Source: Clostridia bacterium (GTDB lineage Bacteria; Bacillota; Clostridia; Christensenellales; Aristaeellaceae). From it: a DNA stretch of 64,000 bases. Positions within the stretch are counted from its first letter, which is position 1, and each line of letters starts with the position of its first letter. Where the stretch lies: positions 1-64,000 of the forward strand of contig JAFVVG010000014.1 of NCBI GenBank assembly GCA_017502305.1, read 5' to 3'. The notes below the pieces were generated by a model. It was not told where the DNA came from and searched no databases. It was given only the letters and a program-made list of their open reading frames with translations. The position numbers and the translations under genes were made by a program. Below are positions 48,568 through 57,490 of the stretch, one piece after another.

Positions 48568-50514
48568 ATGGCAAGAATTCAGATGCTTGCCGATGAAGTC
48601 ATCGGCAAAATTGCCGCCGGTGAGGTGGTGGAGCGCCCCGCTGCTGCCATCAAGGAGCTGGTGGAAAACAGCCTGGATGCCGGCGCCAGCGCGGTGACGG
48701 TGGAAATCCGCGACGGGGGCATCAGCTATTTCCGGGTAACTGACAATGGCAGCGGCATTCCTTCCAGCGATATCCGCATGGCCTTTGAGCGCCACGCCAC
48801 CAGCAAGATCACCAAATCGCAGGATCTTCATGCTATCGCTACGCTGGGCTTCCGTGGTGAGGCGCTGGCCTCCATCGCTGCGGTGAGCCATGTGACCTGT
48901 ACCACCCGAACCAAGGCGGACGTCAGCGGCATTAAAGTAAAGAACGATGGGGGACAGATCACCTCCATTGAAGAGGCTGCCTGCCCGGAGGGAACCACCT
49001 TTGTGGTGCGTGATCTTTTCTACAATACGCCGGTGCGCCTGAAATTCCTCAAGAAGCCTGCTACTGAAGCTGGTTTTGTTTCTGATTTGATGATGCGGCT
49101 GATCCTTTCCCGGCCTGATGTGTCCTTCCGGTATATCAACCAGGGAAAGACGCTGTATCATTCCGCCGGCGACGGGAAGATGGAATCTGCAGTTTTCAGC
49201 ATCTATGGCAGTGAAATGCTCCGCAGCATGCGCAAGGTGGAAGGAAACCAGAGCGGCGTACTGCTCCGGGGCTATGTGGGCATCGGCGAAAGCGCCAGGG
49301 GCAACCGCGGGCATCAGTCCTTCTTTATCAATGGGCGATACATGAAGAGCAACATTCTTTCTGCGGCGGTGGAAAGTGCCTGCCGTGAACGGGTGATGAT
49401 CGGTAAATTCCCCAGCTGTGTGCTGCATCTGACCATGCCCTATGAAACCGTGGATGTGAATGTGCATCCCAATAAGCTGGAGGTTCGTTTCCAGAATGAA
49501 GGCGCGCTGTTTGCCGCTGTTGAAGCCATTGTAAAGGATGCTCTGGTGGAAAAGAATCCGCTGGTTCAGCCGGTGGAAGTGAAGCTCACGCCGGAAAAGC
49601 CTGCGCCTGCTCCTGTACAGGTTGCTCGCAAAGTAGAACCTGTACAGCCTGCTGCTGAAAAGCAAGAGACTGCTGTGAGAACTTCGCCGTCTGCACCTGA
49701 GAGGCCCCAGATCATGCCCAAAGCGCCTATTCCTACGATGCAGCCTCCAGCCAAGGTTGCCATGGCCACGGCTGTGCAGCCTATTAAACCAGTTGCGCAT
49801 ATACTGCATGAACCTGTGCGACCGATTATTGAGGATGCACCGCAAATCAAACCTGCGTCTGTACCGACGGAGGAAAAACCGACGGTCGGTCGGATTGAGG
49901 AAATAGCAGAGCAGGTACCTTCCTTCTTGCCGGACGCCCCCAAACCCATGAAACTGCTTGGCGTGGCGTTCAATACCTTTATCCTGGTGGAATATGATGA
50001 TCATCTGCTGATGATTGACCAGCATGCTGTGCATGAACGACTGCTGTTTGACCGGCTGATGAAAGCTTATGACCAGCACGAGGCCGGACAGGAGCTGCTG
50101 ATCCCCATGCTGGTAACGGTCACCCGACGCGAACAGGAACTGCTGCTGGAGCATCACGAGCTGCTGGAGCGCATTGGCCTGACGGTGGAGCCTTACGGGG
50201 ATCAGGAGATGGCCATCCGCTCCATACCGATGATCCTGGGCAATCCCCAGGCAAAAGATTTCCTGCACGATATCCTCAATCAGCTGGAAAGTGAACGGAG
50301 AACCATTACCATGGAAAAACGCCGCGCCTCCATCCTACAATTGGCCTGCAAGAAGGCCGTAAAGGGCGGGGACGCGCTGTCGGAAGATGAAATCCGCCAT
50401 CTCGTCACGCAGATGATTGATCAGCAGGTAACGCCTACCTGTCCGCACGGACGTCCGCTGGTGATCTCCCTGAGCCATCAGGAGCTGGACAAGCGGTTCC
50501 GGCGCATTCAGTAG
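48568..50514 (+). CDS. mutL: DNA mismatch repair protein MutL
   Basis: A 648-residue MutL. The GHKL ATPase domain is AAGEVVERPAAAIKELVENSLDAGA, DNGSGI and GFRGEALASI. A Pro/Ala/Glu linker (about 345-460) leads to a C-terminal endonuclease domain with DQHAVHERLLFD (a D in place of the last E of the DQHAx2Ex4E motif), LACKKAVKGGDALSEDE and TCPHGRPL, consistent with zinc-dependent nicking MutL. AAAGGAGG precedes the ATG. Confidence 0.95.
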   Translation: MARIQMLADEVIGKIAAGEVVERPAAAIKELVENSLDAGASAVTVEIRDGGISYFRVTDNGSGIPSSDIRMAFERHATSKITKSQDLHAIATLGFRGEALASIAAVSHVTCTTRTKADVSGIKVKNDGGQITSIEEAACPEGTTFVVRDLFYNTPVRLKFLKKPATEAGFVSDLMMRLILSRPDVSFRYINQGKTLYHSAGDGKMESAVFSIYGSEMLRSMRKVEGNQSGVLLRGYVGIGESARGNRGHQSFFINGRYMKSNILSAAVESACRERVMIGKFPSCVLHLTMPYETVDVNVHPNKLEVRFQNEGALFAAVEAIVKDALVEKNPLVQPVEVKLTPEKPAPAPVQVARKVEPVQPAAEKQETAVRTSPSAPERPQIMPKAPIPTMQPPAKVAMATAVQPIKPVAHILHEPVRPIIEDAPQIKPASVPTEEKPTVGRIEEIAEQVPSFLPDAPKPMKLLGVAFNTFILVEYDDHLLMIDQHAVHERLLFDRLMKAYDQHEAGQELLIPMLVTVTRREQELLLEHHELLERIGLTVEPYGDQEMAIRSIPMILGNPQAKDFLHDILNQLESERRTITMEKRRASILQLACKKAVKGGDALSEDEIRHLVTQMIDQQVTPTCPHGRPLVISLSHQELDKRFRRIQ

Positions 50515-50523
50515 GGAGGGCGT

Positions 50524-51456
50524 ATGGAACAAAAACCAATCTGCTGGGTGCTGGCGGGGCCTACCGCCAGCGGAAAAACAGCGCTTTCCATCCGGCTGGC
50601 CAAAGAGCATAACTGTGAAATCATCTGCATGGATTCCATGCAGATCTATCGTGGCATGACCATCGGCACCGCAAAGCCGACGCCTTCGGAAATGGAAGGT
50701 ATTCCACATCATATGTTGGATGTTGCCGACCCTGGTGAGCCCTTCAGCGTGGCCATGTATCAGCAGATGGCTGAAGCCGCCGTAGCCGATATTGTCGCTA
50801 GAGGCAATCAGCCGCTTTTTGTCGGCGGTACCGGATTGTATCTGCGGGCGCTGCGGCACCCCATGGCCATGGGCATGGTCACGGGGGACGAGAAAATCCG
50901 TGAAGTCCTGGAACATGAAGCGGAACAGACCGACGGTCGGTTTAAGCTGCACCAGCGTCTGTTTGAAGTAGACCCGGATACAGCCAATCGCCTTCATGTA
51001 AACGACGTTCGTCGGGTGGTTCGTGCCCTGGAGGTCTATCAGCTCACAGGCGTGCCTTTTTCCAAGCAGCCACAATTAGAAGCTGAGTCGCCTTATCAAT
51101 ACCGTGTAGCCTCCCTGACCATGGATCGCGCGCTCCTGTATCAGCGCATTGAGAAGCGTGTGGACATGATGCTGGAGGACGGCCTTGTTGACGAGGTTCG
51201 TGCACTGCTGGAAGATGGCGTACCGGCTGACGCTCAGGCAATGAAGGGCCTTGGATATAAAGAGCTTATCCCGTATCTCCGAGGGGAATGCACCTTGGAA
51301 GAAGCGGTGTATGAGCTGAAGCTTGGAACCCGCCACTATGCCAAGCGTCAGCTGACATGGATGCGTCGGGAAGAAGATGTACTTTGGGTGGACAGCCTGC
51401 AGACAGATGCTTATCAGAAGCTGGAAGCATGGTTTACAAAAGGAGAAGAAGTATGA
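50524..51456 (+). CDS. miaA: tRNA dimethylallyltransferase MiaA
   Basis: A 310-residue enzyme that puts an isoprenyl group on A37 of tRNAs reading UNN codons. The P-loop is LAGPTASGKTALSIRLA; DSMQIYRGMTIGTAKPT is the DMAPP/tRNA region; VGGTGLYLRAL and ATMKGLGYKELIPYLRG-like C-terminal motif follow. Ribosome binding site GGAGGGCG. The stop overlaps the ynbB start (ATGA). It supplies the substrate for MiaB in the same cluster. Confidence 0.94.
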   Translation: MEQKPICWVLAGPTASGKTALSIRLAKEHNCEIICMDSMQIYRGMTIGTAKPTPSEMEGIPHHMLDVADPGEPFSVAMYQQMAEAAVADIVARGNQPLFVGGTGLYLRALRHPMAMGMVTGDEKIREVLEHEAEQTDGRFKLHQRLFEVDPDTANRLHVNDVRRVVRALEVYQLTGVPFSKQPQLEAESPYQYRVASLTMDRALLYQRIEKRVDMMLEDGLVDEVRALLEDGVPADAQAMKGLGYKELIPYLRGECTLEEAVYELKLGTRHYAKRQLTWMRREEDVLWVDSLQTDAYQKLEAWFTKGEEV

Positions 51457-52712
51457 CCATTGAGCAAAGAATTGCGAATGCAGAAGCGGCGCTGAAGGAA
51501 CAGTTCGACCGCATCGACGCCATGGAGGAAAAGGGGACCCGCCGGGTGCTGTCTTCCTTCCAGAAGCACCAGATTGCCTATCGTCATTTCGCGCCTACTA
51601 CCGGTTACGGTTATGATGACGTGGGCCGCGATACTCTGGAGAAGGTTTTTGCGGACCTTTTCGGTACTGAGGCAGCCATTGTCCGCCCGCAGATTGCCAG
51701 CGGCACCCACGCCATCTCCCTGTGCCTGTTTGGTCTGACGCTGCCCGGAGACCATATTCTTTCTGCCACAGGTATGCCCTATGATACGCTGGAGGACATT
51801 ATCGGCTGGAATGAAAATTCCACGCCTGTGGGTTCCTTGAAGGAAATGGGCGTTTCCTACAGTCAGGTAGAGCTGACGGAGAGCGGCACCATTGACGTGG
51901 ATGCTGTGGACCGTGCCATCCGCCCGGAAACGAAGCTGGTCATTGCCCAGCGGAGCCGTGGCTATGCCTGGCGGCCTTCTCTCATGCCCGAGGAGTTCGC
52001 GCCTTTGGCTGAAATGCTGCACCGCAAGCATCCCGGCGTGCGGCTGATGGTGGATAACTGCTATGGTGAGTTTGTCTGCGAGAAGGAACCCAGCCACTAT
52101 GGCGCGGATGTTTGCGTGGGCAGCCTCATCAAAAATCCTGGCGGTGGCCTGGCCCCTACAGGTGGCTACATTGTGGGCACCGAGGAGGCCGTTACCCGCA
52201 TCGCTTACCGGCTGACGGCTCCCAGCATCGGCCTTGAGGTTGGCTCCTATGCGGCCAGCTACCAGCCCTTCTATCAGGGATTGTTCATGGCTCCTCACAC
52301 GGTGGCGCAGGCCATCAAAACAGCGTGCCTGGCCGCCCGTGTGTTTGAGGATCTGGGCATGGTGACCACGCCACCCTCTGACGCTGTGCGTGCCGATATT
52401 ATTCAGGCCATTCAGATGCGCACCCCGGAGCGGCTGGTGGCCTTCTGCCAGGGCATTCAGATGGCTTCACCCATCGACAGCATGGCGCTTCCGGAGCCCT
52501 GGGCTATGCCTGGCTATCAGGATCCAGTGGTGATGGCTGCCGGCACGTTTGTTTCCGGCGCTTCTGTGGAACTCAGCGCTGACGCGCCTATGCGCGAGCC
52601 TTTTACGGTGTATATGCAGGGTGGATTGACCTATACCCATGGGCGCATTGCCATGGCGCAGGTGCTTGAGCGTATGGTTGATGTCGGCGCGCTGGAATTG
52701 AATGAACAGTGA
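51453..52712 (+). CDS. ynbB: YnbB-like PLP enzyme (methionine gamma-lyase/aluminium-resistance family)
   Basis: A 419-residue PLP-dependent protein of the PF06838 family. Features: RVLSSFQKHQIAYRHFAPTTGYGYDD, GTEAAIVRPQIASGTHAISLCLFGL (PLP phosphate loop), MVDNCYGEFVCEKEPSHYGADVCVGSLIKNPGGGLAPTGGYIVG (Asp and lysine of PLP binding). Reported as a carbon-sulfur lyase-like family; the physiological substrate is unknown. Position after miaA is also seen in Bacillus (miaA-hfq-ynbB), with hfq missing here. AAGGAGAAG precedes the ATG. Confidence 0.88.
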   Translation: MTIEQRIANAEAALKEQFDRIDAMEEKGTRRVLSSFQKHQIAYRHFAPTTGYGYDDVGRDTLEKVFADLFGTEAAIVRPQIASGTHAISLCLFGLTLPGDHILSATGMPYDTLEDIIGWNENSTPVGSLKEMGVSYSQVELTESGTIDVDAVDRAIRPETKLVIAQRSRGYAWRPSLMPEEFAPLAEMLHRKHPGVRLMVDNCYGEFVCEKEPSHYGADVCVGSLIKNPGGGLAPTGGYIVGTEEAVTRIAYRLTAPSIGLEVGSYAASYQPFYQGLFMAPHTVAQAIKTACLAARVFEDLGMVTTPPSDAVRADIIQAIQMRTPERLVAFCQGIQMASPIDSMALPEPWAMPGYQDPVVMAAGTFVSGASVELSADAPMREPFTVYMQGGLTYTHGRIAMAQVLERMVDVGALELNEQ

Positions 52713-52714
52713 TG

Positions 52715-52759
52715 AACCCGCCTTTCTGTGCATACCTTTGTGCAGAAAGGTGGGTTTTT
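52715..52759 (+). terminator. terminator after ynbB overlapping the spoIVFA ribosome binding site
   Basis: CCTTTCTG (52721-52728) pairs with CAGAAAGG (52743-52750), extended by AACCC (52715-52719) with GGGTT, followed by five T ending two bases before the spoIVFA start codon. AAAGGTGG in the 3' arm doubles as that gene's ribosome binding site. Confidence 0.7.
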
Positions 52760-52761
52760 GC

Positions 52762-53406
52762 ATGGAGAAAAAAACCTTCACGGGTGAACTGACGCCGAAA
52801 GAAAACCATGTCATTTGGTATAAGCCGGAGAAGAAACGCTTTGGCGAAAATCTCATGAAAAACATGGGCGTTGCCGCGGCGCTTGTGCTGTGCGCAGTAA
52901 CGCTGAGAAGCGGCGCTATACCTGGAGCGACCGATGCTGCTGATGCGGTGCTTGCCGCTGTGACGGATGATACGCTGCTGGATGATAAGCTTGGCAAGCT
53001 TTCCTTTGTCAGCAAAATGTTTCCGGAGGCCACGCTTGTTTTCGGTCAGTCGGGAAACAGCGGTCTTTCCATGCCTGTTAACGGCGGTGCGGTGATCCAT
53101 GCATGGAGCAGGAAGGAGCCCTATATGTCTTGGCGAACTGATTCGGAACAGGTGTATTCCGCCGGAGCGGGGATTGTGATGGGGGTATATCATGGCCCTG
53201 AGGAAGAACGGATTGTGGAAGTCATGGGCAAAGATGGGCTGAGGTGTCTATACGGTAATCTGAAAAGTGCTTCAGTTCAGCCCGGTGATACAGTTTCCGC
53301 AGGTACAAAGCTTGGCTTGCTGCTGAAGGATAGGGATTGCGTGTTTGAGATCCGAAAAGAAGGTGTCAGCGTGGATCCTGCGGTCTACCTGGCCAACGTG
53401 CAGTGA
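52762..53406 (+). CDS. spoIVFA: SpoIVFA-like regulator of pro-sigma-K processing
   Basis: A 214-residue protein with one membrane segment (about 36-50, MGVAAALVLCAVTL) and an extracytoplasmic M23/LytM-like beta domain (about 100-214: GGAVIHAWSRKE, VYSAGAGIVMGVYH, GLRCLYGNLKSASVQPGDTVSAGTKLGLL, CVFEIRKEGVSVDPAVYL). The catalytic HxH of M23 peptidases is replaced (DCVFEI), so the domain is a pseudo-enzyme, as in SpoIVFA. In Bacillus SpoIVFA tethers and restrains the protease SpoIVFB in the outer forespore membrane. The next gene is a SpoIVFB-type protease, overlapping by one base. The name rests on this pairing. Confidence 0.78.
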   Translation: MEKKTFTGELTPKENHVIWYKPEKKRFGENLMKNMGVAAALVLCAVTLRSGAIPGATDAADAVLAAVTDDTLLDDKLGKLSFVSKMFPEATLVFGQSGNSGLSMPVNGGAVIHAWSRKEPYMSWRTDSEQVYSAGAGIVMGVYHGPEEERIVEVMGKDGLRCLYGNLKSASVQPGDTVSAGTKLGLLLKDRDCVFEIRKEGVSVDPAVYLANVQ

Positions 53407-54281
53407 TGCGGCACAAGGTATTGTCCGTTGGCCAGACGACGGTCTATGTTCATGCGGCTTGTTGGCTATGCGCGGGTTATTTTCTCCTGCTTGGGTATGG
53501 AACATTGTTCGCCGTTTCACTTGTTTCGGTACTGCTGCATGAATGCAGCCATGCGATGATAGCAACCGTCTTTGGAAGACCACCGGCGGAACTGGAGCTT
53601 ACTCCGCTTGGAGCGGTGATGCGGCTGGATGATGAGTGGACGCTGCCGGCGTGGAAACAGGGCTGCGTTCTCGCGGCGGGGCCGGCCGCATCGCTGCTGC
53701 TCTGCGGTTTGTGCATGCTTCTAACGCGGCAGGGGATCATTGGTCAGGAGATTGGCAGAACGGGGTTCGTCTGCAACCTGATGCTGGCATGGGGAAATCT
53801 TCTTCCGGCGCTGCCTCTTGACGGCGGCAGACTGATGGCCCTCATGCTGCGCTGTCTGTTCAAGGAACATGTGGTCAGGCACGTGATGCGGTGCTTCAGC
53901 ATCTCGGTGGGAATGATATGCGTTGCATTGAATGTGTATCTTTCCTTACGATACGGGGGATGGAACTTCTCCTGCGGTATGGCTGGATGTTTCATCATAT
54001 ATGCGGCCTGCAAAGCCACCACCACAACGGCCATGGCTGAAATGCGGATGTTTGTGGAACGTAAGCATCTGCTGTATCGGAAAGGCGCCATCAACTGCCG
54101 GTGGGTCGCCGTATCGGAAGGCATGTCTCTTCGCTGTGCCGTAACGCATTTGCGTCCACGGGCTTATACAATGTATGCCGTTGTACAGCCTGGAAGCGGG
54201 CGGATCCTGAAGTGGCTGGGGGAGGATGACGTCATCGCAGCTTATCTTCATGAGCCTGGCGGAACCGTGCGTTCTGATTGA
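53406..54281 (+). CDS. spoIVFB: SpoIVFB-like intramembrane metalloprotease (M50)
   Basis: A 291-residue site-2-type protease. The zinc motif is HECSH (H45, E46, H49) in a membrane helix; the third ligand is D139 in NLLPALPLDGGRL. About six membrane segments are followed by a cytoplasmic CBS-like C-terminal domain (about 205-291), as in SpoIVFB, which senses ATP and binds pro-sigma-K. It cleaves pro-sigma-K in the mother cell late in sporulation. The ATG overlaps the TGA of spoIVFA by one base (TGATG). Its stop codon overlaps the promoter of the next gene. Confidence 0.88.
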   Translation: MRHKVLSVGQTTVYVHAACWLCAGYFLLLGYGTLFAVSLVSVLLHECSHAMIATVFGRPPAELELTPLGAVMRLDDEWTLPAWKQGCVLAAGPAASLLLCGLCMLLTRQGIIGQEIGRTGFVCNLMLAWGNLLPALPLDGGRLMALMLRCLFKEHVVRHVMRCFSISVGMICVALNVYLSLRYGGWNFSCGMAGCFIIYAACKATTTTAMAEMRMFVERKHLLYRKGAINCRWVAVSEGMSLRCAVTHLRPRAYTMYAVVQPGSGRILKWLGEDDVIAAYLHEPGGTVRSD

Positions 54282-54306
54282 CTTTTTGGGCCTGCTGTGC
54301 TATTCT
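54278..54306 (+). promoter_or_regulatory. promoter of the PIG-L/NAGPA gene
   Basis: TTGACT (54278-54283) and TATTCT (54301-54306), 17-base spacer. The -35 overlaps the spoIVFB stop codon, so the next gene has its own vegetative-type promoter. Confidence 0.7.
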
Positions 54307-54345
54307 TCAAGGGCGAATGAACCACGAAAGGATGCGTCCTTACCG

Positions 54346-56490
54346 ATGAAGAAAATTCTCTCCGCGTGCCTGCTGGCATTGCTTATGATGTTTGCCATGG
54401 GTACCGCCTGCGCTGCCGACGCCATGGATATCACCGACGAGTGTACCTTCAAGGCTTCCTACAGCGAGCGCAACATGAAGCTGATCAAGGATGGCAAGTA
54501 TACCTCCTACTGGCAGAGCGGCAAGGCCAAGGCCCCCTGGCTGGCGGTGACCGCTCCCGCGGGTATGCCGATCCACGGTGTATACATTTGTTTCGGCCAT
54601 ATGCCGGAAACCTGGGAAGTGCAGGTCTATGACGGACACGACTGGATGTTCTATCAGCAGGGCGATACCCGCTATCTGCATGCCTATGTGAACATTCCCG
54701 AGGGCGCTGAGCGTGTGCGAATCATTGCTTCTTCTGAAAAGAAGATTGCGATGACCATCAACGAGATTCATATTCTTTCCGATGGCGACGTGCCTGCCTG
54801 GGTGCAGCGGTGGGAACCCACCCACGAGAAAGCCGATATTCTCTTTATTTCCACGCACCCTGACGATGAGCTGATTTTCTTTGGCGGCGCCATCCCCACC
54901 TACGCAGTTGAGCAGCAGCGCAAGGTCGTTGTGGCTTACTTCTCCTATTCCAACATCGCCCGTTCCTCCGAACTGCTCAACGGCCTGTGGCACATGGGTG
55001 TAAGGAATTACCCGGTTATCGGTGAATTCAAAGATGAGTATTCAAAATCGCTGAAGGCTGCCTATAAGGCTGCAGGCGGCCGGGAAAAAGTGATGGAATG
55101 GATGACTGATCTGTATCGCACCTATCGTCCTGAGGTTGTTGTCACCCAGGACAAGGACGGCGAATACGGTCACAATATGCATAAAATGGTGGCGGAAGCG
55201 GCGCAGCTTTGTGTGGAGTACGCTGCCGCGGAAGGCCAGTACATGGATTCCTTTATGGAGAAGGGTACCTGGCAGGTGAAAAAGCTCTATCTGCACCTGT
55301 GGCCGGAAAATCAGATTACCTTTGATTGGAACGTGCCTCTTGTCTCCATGAACGGTTCCACCGGCCTGGAACTGGCAGAAGAAGCCTATGCCCTGCACAA
55401 AACCCAGGCAACCTCCGGTATGTCCGTTGCCAAGACGGGCAAACAGTATGACAACCGTGTCTTCGGTCTTGCTTACACCACGGTGGGCGAGGACGTCCGC
55501 AAGGATGACTTCCTGGAGAATATCTACGATTCCGTGGGATCCTTTACTGAGGTGGAACCCACGCCCGTGCCTACCCCTGTTCCCACGCCTGTACCCGCGT
55601 ATGTTTCCATTCTGCCGGAATTGAACGAAAAGGGCTTCATTGATGAAGGCGAGTTTATCTACTCCAGCGAGGATGAGGGTCTGTGGGTGTTCATCGATGA
55701 AACCTGTAAGGTGATCATCCAGCGCAAGTATGACGCCACGCAGCCGCTTACCTGGTTTGAGTGCGAGCTCTGGGGCGACGTGGAAAAGGGCGAAGTTCTC
55801 AAAACCACACAGAACGATCCGGAAAAGATGGGGAAGGTTCGTGTGGACGCAACGGAAACAGCAAAAAAGCATGGCGTGGTGTTCGCGATGAATACGGACT
55901 ATTACACCTACCGCGTGGCTGTGAATAATTCGCGTAAAACAGGCGTTGTGATCCGTGACGGAAAGATTCTCTACGATGACCGGTATGAGGCAGGGGAGAT
56001 CAGTGATACGCTGTTCCCGAACCTGGATACTCTCGCCTTCTATCCCGACGGATCGCTGAGCGTTCACCACAGCTATGAGCTGACGGCGCAGGATTATCTT
56101 GACCGCGGCGCTTATGACGTATTCTCCTTTGGTCCTTATCTGATCAAGGATGGCAAGCTTTCAGAAAAGGCCTACGACATCTCTGACGTGCGCAATCCCC
56201 GCGCGGCCATCGGCATGGTGGAGCCCGGACACTATGTGGCGATCATGTGCGAGGGCCGGCTGAAGCGATCCACTGGTGTGACCATGAGCTACCTGGCCAA
56301 GCTGATGCGCGCCAAGAACTGTCAGGTTGCTTTCAATATCGATGGCGGCCAGACGGCGGTTGTGGTGTTCATGGGCAAGCAACTGAACAAGATCGGCGCT
56401 TACGACGGCGGCAAGACCAATTCCCGCCCCACCAGCGAAGTGGTTGGCATTGGCTATTCCGATCAGGTAGGCGTCTATGAAGTAAAGTGA
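54346..56490 (+). CDS. secreted PIG-L deacetylase - phosphodiester glycosidase (NAGPA-like) fusion
   Basis: A 714-residue exported protein. Signal peptide about 1-23. Residues about 25-155 form a beta-sandwich-like domain (discoidin-like pattern: YTSYWQSGKAKAPWLAVTAPAGMPIHGVYI; ERVRIIASS). A PIG-L/LmbE deacetylase domain follows (about 160-390) with the zinc motif STHPDDELIFFGG (H171, D173, D174) and YGHNMHKMV. A proline linker of PTPVP units (about 404-418) leads to a NAGPA/DUF2233 phosphodiester glycosidase domain (about 440-714; RAAIGMVEPGHYVAIMCEG, FNIDGGQTAVVVFMG). PIG-L removes N-acetyl groups from amino sugars; NAGPA-type enzymes uncover phosphodiester-linked sugars. Likely trims an envelope or mucin glycan. 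This fusion is unusual. Confidence 0.85.
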   Translation: MKKILSACLLALLMMFAMGTACAADAMDITDECTFKASYSERNMKLIKDGKYTSYWQSGKAKAPWLAVTAPAGMPIHGVYICFGHMPETWEVQVYDGHDWMFYQQGDTRYLHAYVNIPEGAERVRIIASSEKKIAMTINEIHILSDGDVPAWVQRWEPTHEKADILFISTHPDDELIFFGGAIPTYAVEQQRKVVVAYFSYSNIARSSELLNGLWHMGVRNYPVIGEFKDEYSKSLKAAYKAAGGREKVMEWMTDLYRTYRPEVVVTQDKDGEYGHNMHKMVAEAAQLCVEYAAAEGQYMDSFMEKGTWQVKKLYLHLWPENQITFDWNVPLVSMNGSTGLELAEEAYALHKTQATSGMSVAKTGKQYDNRVFGLAYTTVGEDVRKDDFLENIYDSVGSFTEVEPTPVPTPVPTPVPAYVSILPELNEKGFIDEGEFIYSSEDEGLWVFIDETCKVIIQRKYDATQPLTWFECELWGDVEKGEVLKTTQNDPEKMGKVRVDATETAKKHGVVFAMNTDYYTYRVAVNNSRKTGVVIRDGKILYDDRYEAGEISDTLFPNLDTLAFYPDGSLSVHHSYELTAQDYLDRGAYDVFSFGPYLIKDGKLSEKAYDISDVRNPRAAIGMVEPGHYVAIMCEGRLKRSTGVTMSYLAKLMRAKNCQVAFNIDGGQTAVVVFMGKQLNKIGAYDGGKTNSRPTSEVVGIGYSDQVGVYEVK

Positions 56491-56497
56491 TGAAGCT

Positions 56498-56531
56498 CCG
56501 GCTGTGTTTCCTGCACAGCCGGACGTTTTTT
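56498..56531 (+). terminator. terminator of the PIG-L/NAGPA gene
   Basis: CCGGCTGTG (56498-56506) pairs with CACAGCCGG (56514-56522), followed by ACG and six T. Confidence 0.85.
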
Positions 56532-56573
56532 GTGCAAAAGCTGCTGAATTATATCTCAAACGTTGCCTTGTGC

Positions 56574-56602
56574 TTGACATTCTCTGTGGTTGCCTCTATA
56601 AT
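56574..56602 (+). promoter_or_regulatory. consensus promoter of the split transketolase operon
   Basis: TTGACA (56574-56579), 17-base spacer, TATAAT (56597-56602). A full consensus match, suggesting high expression. Confidence 0.9.
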
Positions 56603-56671
56603 TTTCTTTGTACGGACAAAATTGTTTTTCGTCTGAAAAACAGGCGATAAGGCATAAGAGGAGGTACTTTG

Positions 56672-57487
56672 ATGGACATTCAGGCTCTCCAGTCCACGTG
56701 CCGTCAGGTGCGGCGGAACATCATCACCATGACCAACAAGGCAGGCGCTGGCCATCCCGGCGGATCCCTGTCCTGCACCGAGGCTCTGGTCGCCCTCTAC
56801 TTCGACGTGATGAAGGGCATCGATCCTCAGGACGACAAGAACCCCAACCGTGACCGCTTCGTGCTGTCCAAGGGCCATGCCGCCCCTGCGCTGTATGGCA
56901 CTCTGTGCGAGCGTGGCTACTTCGGCCGCGAGGAGTTCGATACCTTCCGTCAGCTCCACGGCATCCTGCAGGGCCATCCTGATGTGAAGAAGTGCCCCGG
57001 CGTTGACGCCTCCACCGGCTCTCTGGGCCAGGGCATCTCCATTGCTGTGGGCATGGCGCTGGGCGCAAAGCACACCGGCAATCCTTGCCACGTATACACC
57101 GTTGTGGGCGACGGCGAGAGCCAGGAAGGCCTGGTTTGGGAAGCTTCCATGGCCGCAGCTCACTATGGCCTGGATAACCTGACCGTCATCTTCGACCACA
57201 ACGGCATGCAGATCGACGGCACCAACGATGAAGTGATGTCCCTGGGCGACATCGGCGCCAAGTGGCGTGCCTTCGGCTATGACGTGATCGAAGTGGCCGA
57301 CGGCAACGATATGCAGCAGGTGCTGGACGCCCTGCACACCCCCGCTTGCCCCGGTAAGCCCCGCCTGGTGCACCTGCACACCACCAAGGGTAAGGGCATT
57401 TCCTTCATGGAAGGCCAGGTTGGCTGGCACGGCAAGGCTCCCAACGCTGAGCAGACCGCTAAGGCTCTTGCGGAACTGGAGGATTAA
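56672..57487 (+). CDS. transketolase, N-terminal (TPP-binding) subunit
   Basis: A 271-residue half-transketolase. Features are NKAGAGHPGGSLSCTEALVALYF, FVLSKGHAAPALYGTLCERG, the TPP motif GDGESQEGLVWEASMAAAHYGLDNLTVIFDHN (GDG-x-N) and TTKGKGISFMEGQVGWHGKAP. Split transketolases pair with a C-terminal partner, encoded three bases downstream; together they move two-carbon units in the pentose phosphate pathway. GGAGG is seven to eight bases before the ATG. Codons are strongly biased towards C-ending forms, as in highly expressed genes. Confidence 0.93.
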   Translation: MDIQALQSTCRQVRRNIITMTNKAGAGHPGGSLSCTEALVALYFDVMKGIDPQDDKNPNRDRFVLSKGHAAPALYGTLCERGYFGREEFDTFRQLHGILQGHPDVKKCPGVDASTGSLGQGISIAVGMALGAKHTGNPCHVYTVVGDGESQEGLVWEASMAAAHYGLDNLTVIFDHNGMQIDGTNDEVMSLGDIGAKWRAFGYDVIEVADGNDMQQVLDALHTPACPGKPRLVHLHTTKGKGISFMEGQVGWHGKAPNAEQTAKALAELED

Positions 57488-57490
57488 GCA

